DNA of 23,359 nucleotides from JBNKDD01 sp050288085 (lineage in GTDB: Bacteria > Chloroflexota > Anaerolineae > Aggregatilineales > UBA3940). The stretch covers positions 1 to 23,359 of the forward strand of contig JBNKDD010000058.1 of assembly GCA_050288085.1 (NCBI GenBank), given 5' to 3'. Below are positions 8,312 through 15,460 of the stretch, one piece after another (position 1 is the first letter of the stretch; the number at the start of each line of letters is the position of its first letter). A program made the position numbers and the translations under genes. The notes under the pieces were generated by a model that saw nothing but the letters and a program-made list of their open reading frames with translations, ran no database searches and had not been told where the DNA came from.

Positions 8312-8414
8312 GTTTCTCTATCTCCTGGAAAGGAATTGGTCAATAAGATCACTTGAATTAAGTCGGGCCAGACAAAGGATAAGGTTTTTTAAACCCATTA
8401 TCTTTTCCTACTTT

Positions 8415-8480
8415 ATTCTAGCGCCTGCCCAGGGTGTTGATCTTAAATTTATCTTGTGCTTTGCTTAAAAGTACCTTAAA
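8415..8480 (-). promoter_or_regulatory. Haem-binding gene promoter with 11-bp repeat array
   Basis: Minus-strand half-sites TTTAAG (8480-8475), TTTAAG (8469-8464), CACAAG (8458-8453) and TTTAAG (8447-8442), exact 11-bp period, 21 bp, then -10 TAGAAT (8420-8415). Predicted leader about 95 nt. This is one of two arrays placed back to back in the 321-bp region 8312-8632. Confidence 0.75.
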
Positions 8481-8501
8481 TCGGACGGAAATCTCCGGTT
8501 T

Positions 8502-8567
8502 CTTAAGGTTGCCATAAACAAAACGATAGCTGGCGTTAAAGACAGTTCTGTTCCGATGACATATGCT
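8502..8567 (+). promoter_or_regulatory. htrA promoter with 11-bp repeat array
   Basis: Half-sites CTTAAG (8502-8507), CATAAA (8513-8518), CGATAG (8524-8529) and GTTAAA (8535-8540), exact 11-bp period, 21 bp, then -10 TATGCT (8562-8567). The half-site order parallels the zwf-operon array (CTTAAG, CATAAG, CAATAG, TTTAAA). Predicted leader about 60 nt. Confidence 0.78.
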
Positions 8568-8632
8568 CATGCTAGATATCCGATCAATTGAATTGAATTG
8601 ATGAAGGAGAAGATTTTTAGGAGGTTTATGGT

Positions 8633-10249
8633 ATGTCAAATAGAATTAAATGGGCAGGGTTGATAGCCGCTGTGGTGGTTCTCTTCAGTCTATCAGCCTG
8701 TGCCTCTGTTCCATTTTTGAGCGTGCAGCAGCCCCCAGCAGTTACACTGCCCACACCACAACCAGAAGTATCGTCGGAGCCAACTCAGCCAGCTCCCGTA
8801 CCGAGCACTGATACGGCGGGGTTAGCTGCCTACCAGGGCGCACTGGAGGAAATCTACACGACGGTAAGCCCTTCGATTGTTAACATTCGGGTAACAGTGC
8901 CGGTTGAGCAGAGCGAGACGCTGTTTCAGTTCTTCTGGGGACAGTCACAATCAGAGGAACCGCAGGTGCAAGAAGGATTGGGATCCGGCTTTGTCTGGGA
9001 TGCCGAGGGGCATATTGTCACAAACTACCATGTGGTAGCCGATGCTGACAGTATCAATGTGACTTTTGCCGATGGCACCACCGTCCCGGCTGAAGTGGTC
9101 GGGCAGGACCCGGACAGCGATCTGGCCGTGGTGAAGGTTGATGTGTCTGCAGAGCATTTACACCCGGTTCAAATGGCCGACTCGACTACCGTCAAAGTTG
9201 GGCAGATGGCGATTGCCATCGGTAACCCCTTTGGCCTATCTGGAACCATGACAGTTGGTATTGTCAGTGCCCTGGAGCGGTCACTGCCGGTTCAATCTAC
9301 CAACGGGCAGTCTCTTTCCTACAGCATCCCGGACATTATCCAGACGGATGCTCCGATTAACCCCGGTAACTCCGGTGGTGTTCTGGTCGATGATACCGGA
9401 CAGATTATCGGTGTGACGTCGGCGATTATCTCGCCGGTGCAGGCTTCCGCAGGAATTGGCTTCGCTATCCCCTCGGTGATTGTGCAGAAAATCGTGCCGG
9501 TTCTGATCACAGATGGGCAGTATGAACATCCTCGCCTGGGTATCAGCGGCGTCTCATTGACTTCAGACCTGGCCGAGGCCATGCATCTGAACGCAGAGCA
9601 GCGTGGCGTATTGGTGGTCGAAGTCCAGTCTGATGGCCCGGCGGATCAAGCCGGTCTGAAGGGCAGCGACAAGACGGTTACCATTGGCGATAACGACGAG
9701 GTCAAGGTGGGCGGCGATGTGATTATCGGTATTGATGATCAGCCCGTTGACACCTTCGACGATCTGACCATTTACCTGGCACGCTCCACTGAGGTTGGGC
9801 AAACGGTCAACCTGACGATCCTTCGCAACGGCGATGAAAAACAGGTCGAGGTGGCGTTAGATGCTCGTCCTGAAATTACCGAAGAGACAACTGTCCAGCA
9901 TGGTGATGCTGCCTACCTCGGTATCCGGGGTAGTACACTGACACCGTCAATGGCTGCGGCTATGGATCTCAAGAAGGATCAGGAAGGCGTATTGATCAGC
10001 GAAGTGGCGCAGGATAGCCCAGCAGATAAGGCAGGGCTGCACGGTAGCTACAAAACAGCGGCGATTGACGGACAGCTTGTTCCCATTGGTGGCGATGTGA
10101 TCACCGCCCTGGATGGACACCCGGTCGATAGTGTCGAGACACTGTCATCTCTGCTGCGTGAATATCAGCCTGATGATACGATCCAATTGACCATCCTTCG
10201 TGATGGGCAGCAGAAAGATATCGATGTAACACTTACTGCGCTGCCCTAA
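8633..10249 (+). CDS. htrA: HtrA/DegP-type serine protease, lipoprotein form, two PDZ domains
   Basis: Trypsin-like protease that degrades or refolds damaged envelope proteins. 538 residues. Lipoprotein signal peptide with lipobox LSAC (Cys23), then a Pro/Ser/Thr-rich spacer to about residue 60. The protease domain at about 70-290 has the triad His133 (TNYHVV), Asp163 (DSDLAVVK) and Ser247 (NPGNSGG). PDZ1 about 300-410 and PDZ2 about 425-537 share the phrases GVL-EV--DSPAD-AGL and GGDVI-ID-PVD. Both PDZ domains have a short insert between the AGL and GGD elements. ATG 8633 follows AGGAGG by 8 nt; an ATG 5 nt upstream is out of frame. Lipidation instead of a TM anchor is less common in this family. 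Confidence 0.94.
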   Translation: MSNRIKWAGLIAAVVVLFSLSACASVPFLSVQQPPAVTLPTPQPEVSSEPTQPAPVPSTDTAGLAAYQGALEEIYTTVSPSIVNIRVTVPVEQSETLFQFFWGQSQSEEPQVQEGLGSGFVWDAEGHIVTNYHVVADADSINVTFADGTTVPAEVVGQDPDSDLAVVKVDVSAEHLHPVQMADSTTVKVGQMAIAIGNPFGLSGTMTVGIVSALERSLPVQSTNGQSLSYSIPDIIQTDAPINPGNSGGVLVDDTGQIIGVTSAIISPVQASAGIGFAIPSVIVQKIVPVLITDGQYEHPRLGISGVSLTSDLAEAMHLNAEQRGVLVVEVQSDGPADQAGLKGSDKTVTIGDNDEVKVGGDVIIGIDDQPVDTFDDLTIYLARSTEVGQTVNLTILRNGDEKQVEVALDARPEITEETTVQHGDAAYLGIRGSTLTPSMAAAMDLKKDQEGVLISEVAQDSPADKAGLHGSYKTAAIDGQLVPIGGDVITALDGHPVDSVETLSSLLREYQPDDTIQLTILRDGQQKDIDVTLTALP

Positions 10250-10267
10250 GTGTAGCGGTTTTGTGGT

Positions 10268-10309
10268 AAAAGGCGCTTCCTCAGTTGGTTGAGGTGCGCC
10301 TTTTATTTT
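10268..10309 (+). terminator. Intrinsic terminator of htrA
   Basis: AAAAGGCGC (10268-10276) pairs with GCGCCTTTT (10296-10304), extended inside by CCTCA/TGAGG around a short loop, and followed by TTTTATTTT. It starts 18 bp after the htrA stop. Confidence 0.88.
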
Positions 10310-10328
10310 GGTGACGGTCGGATTGTGA

Positions 10329-10370
10329 ACGTGAGTTGAAGACCTGCAACCGGTCAATTTGATCTCACGT
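10329..10370. repeat. Nested inverted repeat upstream of the VTT-domain gene
   Basis: Outer arms ACGTGAG (10329-10335) and CTCACGT (10364-10370), inner arms GACC (10341-10344) and GGTC (10352-10355), sharing nearly the same centre. A TATAAA at 10375-10380 follows directly and could be a -10. This could be an operator or a transcript hairpin. No 11-bp CTTAAG-like array is present here, unlike the flanking promoters. Confidence 0.4.
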
Positions 10371-10448
10371 AATCTATAAAGGATGCCTTATTGGAAAAAG
10401 ACAGGGCAGCAGCGTATATGTAAACTTTTATGTGGGGGGATACATTTT

Positions 10449-11018
10449 ATGGCGATTGAGGATGCTTCTGGTAACAGCCGGAAATGGCAAACGATACTGG
10501 TGCTGGTTCTGAGCGTAGTACTATCGGCAATATTGGCAATTTACATTGGTAATCATATTCTGGCGGTTGAAGACTTTATCGGTCACCTGGGGGTTGCTGG
10601 CCCTCTTGTCAGTATTGCTCTGCAAACATTGTTTGGCGCGTCGCCGATTCCGACCGAGCCGTTGACGATGATTAACGGCGCAGTATTTGGGCCGCTGCTT
10701 GGTGCATTGTGGAGCTGGATTGGCTATATGCTGGCGTCCCTGGTTGAGTATTATATTGGGGCTCATCTCAGCCATGCCACTGATTTCGAGGAGCGCCGTC
10801 ACGAACTGCCTTTTGGCCTGGGCCGTTTTCCTGCCGATTCACCCTGGTTCCTGAGTCTGGCACGTATTGTGCCCGGTTATGGCCCGAAGATGGTTGGTCT
10901 TGTCGCCGGGATGTACCGGGTCTCGCTGTGGCGTTATACCTGGACGGCTGCTATCCCTAACCTGATCGGTGCTATGGCCTTTGCCTATGGTGGCTTTGGT
11001 TTGATCCATCTGCTGTAA
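10449..11018 (+). CDS. VTT-domain (TVP38/TMEM64, DedA-like) membrane protein
   Basis: 189 residues from ATG 10449, which has GGGGGG about 9 nt upstream; an upstream in-frame ATG at 10383 has no ribosome site and adds a non-homologous-looking tail. TM1 at about 14-34. The re-entrant motif PIPTEPLTMINGAVFGPLLG is at about 66-85, with a further hydrophobic stretch to 105, and the second signature ARIVPGYGPKMVGLVAGMYR is at about 138-157, followed by a final TM. VTT proteins are linked to lipid scrambling or flipping and membrane homeostasis, but the substrate is not inferable. It precedes another membrane protein of flippase-like type, which has its own promoter. Confidence 0.8.
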   Translation: MAIEDASGNSRKWQTILVLVLSVVLSAILAIYIGNHILAVEDFIGHLGVAGPLVSIALQTLFGASPIPTEPLTMINGAVFGPLLGALWSWIGYMLASLVEYYIGAHLSHATDFEERRHELPFGLGRFPADSPWFLSLARIVPGYGPKMVGLVAGMYRVSLWRYTWTAAIPNLIGAMAFAYGGFGLIHLL

Positions 11019-11062
11019 CGGATGTAAATATCCATTGTTGTGCCTGAAGTGCCTGGTAGTTG

Positions 11063-11129
11063 CTTAAGCTGTTCTTAAGCTGCGGATGAGTTGTCCGTAA
11101 GGACAAAATCATGTGGTTTTGGATATAAA
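11063..11129 (+). promoter_or_regulatory. Flippase-like gene promoter with 11-bp repeat array
   Basis: Half-sites CTTAAG (11063-11068), CTTAAG (11074-11079), GATGAG (11085-11090) and CGTAAG (11096-11101), exact 11-bp period, 22 bp, then -10 TATAAA (11124-11129). The last half-site continues as AAGGACA, as at ftsH. The third half-site is the weakest match. Predicted leader is about 105 nt before ATG 11242. Confidence 0.72.
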
Positions 11130-11171
11130 GGTAAGTGCTAAATTGATTATGCTCTAGGGGAGGACAGGACA

Positions 11172-11258
11172 ATGGGTGATAAGACCGCTCTCGTTAAACT
11201 GAGTGGGGTGATTGTTCTCCTTGTCCCTAAAGGGTTATTCCATGTTGATAATCGATAA
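11172..11258 (+). CDS. Possible 28-aa leader peptide overlapping the next gene's start
   Basis: ATG 11172 follows AGGGGAGGACAGGACA, a good ribosome site, and opens 28 codons ending at TAA 11258, that is 17 bp inside the flippase-like gene counted from ATG 11242. The peptide (MGDKTALVKLSGVIVLLVPK, then eight more residues) has a hydrophobic middle. Position between the promoter and the overlapping start suggests translational coupling or a leader role. Chance occurrence is possible because it is short. Confidence 0.35.
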   Translation: MGDKTALVKLSGVIVLLVPKGLFHVDNR

Positions 11259-12282
11259 TCTCCGCAAAGCGTCTATCCCTGAAGCCATCATCCGCCCGTT
11301 ACGCTATCTGCCCACGCTGGTTCTTCTGGGGCTGGCGGTGCACTTGCTGCTGCCGCAGATCACGGAACTCGAACACTCCATCAACTTGCTCAAACAGCTG
11401 GCGCTGTGGGCGGTCGGGTTAGCCCTGCTGTCTCAGGTGCTCAGTTACGTCGGGCAGGGTTATCTGCTGCACACAGCAGCAGGCATTGTCCAGGACCGGC
11501 TGCCACTTCTACGTGCGGTCCTGATCAGCATTGCTGCCTCTGATATTGGGCTGGTAGCCGGAGGGGCTGTAGGTAATGCCGCCGGGATTTTCCGCTGGTC
11601 ACGTGGAAGCGGAGTGAGCAAAGAAGGGGCACTGCTGGCCGGAACTTTGCCATCCCTGTTCAATAACCTGATTCTGGCCCTGATTGCCATCGCCGGGTTA
11701 TCTCACCTGTTGGTTGCCCACGATCTTTCAGCCTTCCAGGCGATTGCTTTTACGGTGGTCCTTCTCCTTATTGCCGGGATTATCGGTGGATTGATCTGGG
11801 GGATGAGACACCGCACGGTGATGACCAGGCAGATCGGTTATCTGCGGGCCAGGTGGGCAAAACTGCGCCATAAACCCTACGACCCTGCTCTTAACCAGGA
11901 GGCAATGGGGCGGTTATTTGCGACCTGGGATGCTTTAAAAGCCGGTGGTTGGCGTGGCCCGCTGCTGGGTGCAGCGATCACTATTGGCTGTGACATGCTG
12001 ACCCTGTACCTGATCTTTGTGGCTGCCGGACACGCTGTCAACCCTGGGGTGCTGTTGACCGGTTATGGACTGCCATTGCTGCTCGGTAAGGTGGGTTTTC
12101 TGCCCGGCGGTGTGGGGATCGTCGAAGCTACTATGGCTGTTCTATACGATGGGTTTGGTGTTCCTGACCCGGTGACGGTGGTTGTCATCCTGGCCTATCG
12201 CGCTATCTCATTCTGGCTGCCAACCCTGCTTGGCTTCCCCCTGATCCTCTATCTCCAACATGTTACCAGGAACAGCCGCTAA
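11242..12282 (+). CDS. LPG-synthase-TM / flippase-like integral membrane protein (UPF0104 type)
   Basis: 346 residues from ATG 11242 (AAAGGG 7 nt upstream); a TTG at 11212 would add ten residues but lacks a ribosome site. About eight hydrophobic segments. The family's hallmark is near the C-terminus: GFLPGGVGIVEATM at 285-298 with PGG 288-290 and Glu295, followed by AYRAISFWLPTLLGFPLILY at 318-337. This TM domain occurs in MprF, where it flips lysyl-phosphatidylglycerol, and in many stand-alone proteins. The soluble aminoacyl-transferase domain of MprF is absent. It is probably involved in moving or modifying membrane lipids (inference). Confidence 0.85.
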   Translation: MLIIDNLRKASIPEAIIRPLRYLPTLVLLGLAVHLLLPQITELEHSINLLKQLALWAVGLALLSQVLSYVGQGYLLHTAAGIVQDRLPLLRAVLISIAASDIGLVAGGAVGNAAGIFRWSRGSGVSKEGALLAGTLPSLFNNLILALIAIAGLSHLLVAHDLSAFQAIAFTVVLLLIAGIIGGLIWGMRHRTVMTRQIGYLRARWAKLRHKPYDPALNQEAMGRLFATWDALKAGGWRGPLLGAAITIGCDMLTLYLIFVAAGHAVNPGVLLTGYGLPLLLGKVGFLPGGVGIVEATMAVLYDGFGVPDPVTVVVILAYRAISFWLPTLLGFPLILYLQHVTRNSR

Positions 12283-12479
12283 AGTATTCCCTGGCTGATG
12301 TGCCTCACTCAAACCGCTGTAGATTACTGTATCCATCCGGCCTACAAATACCCCGCCAAATAACCCGTTCGTGGTACGACACCGATCCCACCATACCTGT
12401 ACGATAAACCCATATCGGCCCGGTGGCTGTTGTTCAAAAGCTGCTGGATTTTTATGTGTCCCTAATGAGGAGAAAAGAC

Positions 12480-13361
12480 GTGGTTGAAATCATTAAGGCA
12501 AGTCAAGGGTTATCCCCATCTCATCAAAGCAGGAATGGCGGTTCCTCAATTTACTTGCCGACAGTAGCCAGGATAGTGGATATCAGAGACGAAACCCCGG
12601 CAGTCAAATTGTTCACGGTGCAGTTACCCGATGGACAAACCCTACAACACGCTCCCGGCCAGTTTGTGATGGTCTCTGTCTTCGGTGTTGGCGAAATGCC
12701 AATCGTTATTACGTCTTCGCCAAGTCGTACGCGAGATACCTTTGAGTTATGTGTACGCAGGGTGGGCGATGTTACCAGCGTGCTTCATAAGTTAAAGGTC
12801 GGTGACCAGATCGGAATTCGCGGGCCTTATGGACGGGGTTTTCCCTGGAGATCTTTTCAGTCGCATGATATCCTGTTTGCCATCGGTGGGATGGGACTAC
12901 CTCCTGCCCGGTCACTGATTGACCAGATTCTCGATAACCGGGCTTCGTTTGGCCGCCTGACTATTTTGTATGGTGCGCAGACCCGGTCAGACTTCTTGTT
13001 TAGCGATCAGGTCGCTGAATGGAAAAGCCGCCCTGATGTGGAACTGATGCTAACCGTTGACCGCCCTGACGATCAGTGGTCAGGAAATGTGGGGGTTGTC
13101 ACCCGGTTGTTCGAACAGGTAAAGGTTGATCCTCGCAACACCATTGCGGTGACTATCGGCCCGCCTGTTATGTATCGTTTCGTCATCATTGAGCTGTTGG
13201 GTAAAGGGATTTCACCATACAAGATATGGTTGAGCCTTGAACGCCGGATGAAGTGCGGGGTAGGGAAGTGTGGTCACTGCCAGATTAACAGCCATTATCT
13301 CTGTCAGGAAGGCCCGGTGTTGACCTGCTCTGAGGCGCTGGCTTTGGAGGAGGCACTCTAG
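12480..13361 (+). CDS. FAD/NAD-binding 2Fe-2S oxidoreductase subunit (HydG / sulfhydrogenase gamma-like)
   Basis: 294 residues from GTG 12480, chosen because GAGGAG at 12468-12473 sits 6 nt before it; in-frame GTG 12423 and ATG 12465 are poorer. FNR-type fold. The FAD domain at about 25-125 has PGQFVMVSVFGVGEMPIVITSSPS. The NAD(P) domain opens with AIGGMGLPPARSLI at 134-147. The C-terminal 2Fe-2S site has Cys259, Cys264, Cys267 and Cys275 (KCGVGKCGHCQI), the order found in dihydroorotate dehydrogenase electron-transfer subunits and sulfhydrogenase gamma subunits. Partner hydrogenase or sulfur-reductase subunits are not adjacent. The 197-bp gap before it (12283-12479) shows no recognisable site. 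Confidence 0.87.
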   Translation: MVEIIKASQGLSPSHQSRNGGSSIYLPTVARIVDIRDETPAVKLFTVQLPDGQTLQHAPGQFVMVSVFGVGEMPIVITSSPSRTRDTFELCVRRVGDVTSVLHKLKVGDQIGIRGPYGRGFPWRSFQSHDILFAIGGMGLPPARSLIDQILDNRASFGRLTILYGAQTRSDFLFSDQVAEWKSRPDVELMLTVDRPDDQWSGNVGVVTRLFEQVKVDPRNTIAVTIGPPVMYRFVIIELLGKGISPYKIWLSLERRMKCGVGKCGHCQINSHYLCQEGPVLTCSEALALEEAL

Positions 13362-13396
13362 AACAGAGCTTTGCTGAATGTTAACCTGAATAAGTT

Positions 13397-13431
13397 TTTC
13401 ACCCCCCATGTTTATATCACGGGGGGTGAAA
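13397..13431. terminator. Bidirectional terminator hairpin
   Basis: TTTCACCCCCC (13397-13407) pairs perfectly with GGGGGGTGAAA (13421-13431) around a 13-nt AT-rich loop. On the minus strand the stem is followed by a run of A rather than T beyond the pairing arms, so the T tract is short on both sides. It lies between the convergent oxidoreductase and hydrolase genes. Confidence 0.75.
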
Positions 13432-13472
13432 TTGTTATTGTGTGATTAGCCCGCCATCTGCGCAAATCCTGC

Positions 13473-14721
13473 TCATCCGCTTTTTTCTTCTATCCACTGC
13501 AAGATGACATCCAGAACGAGCTTAATGTTGCCCATCTGGCAATGGTTTGCTGCGTGTTCCTGGGCCGTAAAGATACGCCCGGTGATGGAACGTGCATGAG
13601 TCAAGCCTGCCATTGTTGTGTAGTATTCCTTGAGTGGAACCATGTGATCATCTGCCCCGGCTAAGAGCAGTACATCCTGGTCGATCTGTTCGGCAACATC
13701 AGAGACAGAGTAGTTTTGCAGTTGTTCGTTCCATTCTGCTGGGGTGTTTACGCCGGTGACATACATCCATTGGTTGATGAGATGATCCGCCTGAACACTT
13801 CGACGCATGGCAGCCTGGGCAATCCAGTTATAGACTGATGGATTGTTCACGAAGAACCTATATACCATTCCTTGCAGCCCGCTGCCATGCAAATCAAACG
13901 GCGCAATATCATAAGCAACCAGACGGGTGATACGCTTATCAAAAGCCGCCGCTCGTGGAGCCAGATAACCTCCCATCGAGATTCCTACCAGCGTTACATC
14001 TGCGACCTTGAAGTGGTCAAGTATGGCAGTTGTCGGCTTTTCCCATTCGTGTGTCATATACAGGTTGCTTTTCCTGTGGGCAAATCCCTGCCCCGGACCT
14101 TCAAACAGAATGGTTTCGTAGCCAGCACGGGCAATATAGCTGGCAACCGAAAAGAACTCCTCCATAAAGGAGTCCAATCCCCCATGAAGGACAATAATTC
14201 CCCTGCTCTTTTCCGGCGAAAAACGTAAAGCAGGAAGCGTTTTGCCCTGATAGGGAATTGAACATCGTTCCATCGCGGGATGTTGAACAGCCGCATAAAA
14301 ATGATCATAAAAGAGATCGTAGAGAGCCAGCTTGTCAGGGTCGGTAGGATGCGTAAGAAACTCTGCGGCACGGTAACTAAAAGCGGCTTTGAGGGATTGC
14401 CCCTCGGCAGACTGCCGCTCGGCAAAAGCGATTGACACTTGTTTCCAGTTACTCAAGCCGTGGATGTTGGCCCCGACCTGTTCAGCATCCTCTTTGGTCC
14501 AATAACCAAGCGAATACCAGCGATTTAGTATCTATCCGTAAATTAAAAAATGCCGGTTGTAGGGGCGCTTCGTGAAGCGCCCAGGGCGGATCCCGATCCG
14601 CCTCTACGGTGATTTATGGATAGGCTCTTAGCTGGAAGTTTATATGCTTATCTTTGTGGAATTGATGGTAACCTACCGGAAAAGTAATTTCTCCTGTAGA
14701 TAGTGCATGAGTTGAGATCAT
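13473..14721 (-). pseudogene. Alpha/beta-hydrolase gene split by a palindromic MITE
   Basis: The original gene begins at ATG 14721 (GAAGGA ribosome site) and runs 31 codons to FQL, where the MITE at 14529-14627 is inserted. The family-typical continuation NRWYSLGYWTKEDAEQ resumes after it. Removing the element and one TTAG copy (103 bp) leaves 1146 bp, an open frame of 381 residues. As it stands, translation from ATG 14721 stops in the element's terminal repeat after 35 codons. The remaining open frame from TTG 14456 has 327 residues: VLHGGLDSF oxyanion region (89-97), nucleophile elbow GISMGGY with Ser160, acid candidate Asp270 in AGADDHMVP, and His301 or His305 in EHAANHCQMG. It resembles FrsA-like or dipeptidyl-peptidase-like hydrolases; the substrate is unknown. 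A late start may still give a truncated protein. Confidence 0.85.
14529..14627. mobile_element. 99-bp palindromic MITE
   Basis: Terminal inverted repeats CTATCCGTAAAT (14532-14543) and ATTTATGGATAG (14612-14623) differ at one position. TTAG is duplicated at both flanks (14525-14528 and 14628-14631), which I read as the target-site duplication. Inside are two perfect hairpins: GGGCGCTTC/GAAGCGCCC (14563-14571, 14574-14582) and GGCGGATC/GATCCGCC (14585-14592, 14595-14602). It has no coding capacity. The GC-rich palindromic core resembles small interspersed repeats common in Chloroflexota genomes (recollection, not checked). Confidence 0.85.
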
Positions 14722-14738
14722 AATATTTCCTTCTCGTA

Positions 14739-15182
14739 TTAATTGCTGAGGGCAGTTTCCGCGAGTTCTTCCTCTATAGACTCTTCTTGTTCTGCTATTT
14801 GAGTATCTGAAGTGATAAGTTGTTGAGCTATAGTCACGGTAAAGCCCAATGCAAAGAAAAGGAAGAGCACAACCGTAGACCAGCCAAAATCGTTCGCCCC
14901 TGCATATTGACCCCGAACAGCCATGATGCAGCTAAGCCCATTTGTGATCAGCAAGGACAGCGCAATTGCTCTTTTCAGTCTGGTATCTTTGATGCCTCTC
15001 ATGAACCAGGCCAGAAGACCTAAACCAATCAGGGTCGTTCCCCAAAATTGGTAGATAACCAATCCCATAGGGACGAGGCTTACGCCATAATTGGCGAGGA
15101 GCCTGCCCGGTATCAGGACACAGGCTGCGCCCATCACAACAGCCAGGGCAGAATTGAGCGTTAGCAGCGTTTTGTATAACAT
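14739..15182 (-). CDS. Small polytopic membrane protein of unknown function
   Basis: 147 residues with four predicted TM segments at about 5-28, 38-60, 70-90 and 100-123, and an acidic C-terminal tail (EEESIEEELAE-like, Glu-rich). Length and topology are like DUF4345-type or similar small membrane proteins; I cannot assign a family firmly. AGGAG lies 8 nt before ATG 15182. Its stop is 17 bp upstream of the hydrolase ATG at 14721, so the two formed one operon. The MITE now truncates the second gene. Confidence 0.8.
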   Translation of the reverse strand: MLYKTLLTLNSALAVVMGAACVLIPGRLLANYGVSLVPMGLVIYQFWGTTLIGLGLLAWFMRGIKDTRLKRAIALSLLITNGLSCIMAVRGQYAGANDFGWSTVVLFLFFALGFTVTIAQQLITSDTQIAEQEESIEEELAETALSN

Positions 15183-15217
15183 GAACCGTTCTCCTGTTTC
15201 TGTAAAATATCAAGCCT

Positions 15218-15247
15218 TTACCAGATTTCCTTGTTTCTTTCTGTCAA
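15218..15247 (-). promoter_or_regulatory. Possible sigma70 promoter for the small membrane protein
   Basis: On the minus strand a perfect TTGACA (15247-15242) is followed after 17-18 bp by a weak -10 (TGGTAA-like). No 11-bp repeat array is present. The -10 is poor, so the call is tentative. Confidence 0.3.
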
Positions 15248-15380
15248 TTGTTGCGCCTATGCGCGTGTTTTTATGTTGAGAAACTTACAGCTCTGTCCGG
15301 TATGTATGAGTAATATAGTGATGAAATGGCGTTGTTGTCATACCCCATATGGAGTAGTCGGTGGGGTATCTGCAGCATAT

Positions 15381-15407
15381 AAAAAAGAAGACCCCTGATT
15401 GGGGTCT
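15381..15407 (-). terminator. Intrinsic terminator of the first LuxR regulator
   Basis: On the minus strand AGACCCC (15407-15401) pairs with GGGGTCT (15395-15389) around a 5-nt loop, followed by TCTTTTTT. It lies 54 bp past the stop at 15461. A second hairpin without T run, ATACCCC/GGGGTAT at 15340-15369, follows. Confidence 0.88.
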
Positions 15408-15460
15408 GTTTGAGGCGTTTATGCTGGGAGCGTTTCTTCAGGACATGCCAACACTGATAA

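Noticed and set aside
10383..10448. Upstream ATG adding 22 residues to the VTT-domain protein
   Set aside because: No ribosome site, and ATG 10449 has a good one; TATAAA at 10375-10380 would also place transcription start after this ATG.
13872..14228. Open frame of 118 codons on the plus strand opposite the hydrolase gene
   Set aside because: Antisense shadow of the hydrolase coding sequence, without ribosome site or recognisable protein features.
15340..15369. Hairpin ATACCCC/GGGGTAT as a second terminator or regulatory RNA
   Set aside because: No T tract on either strand and a long loop; a better terminator lies directly before it.
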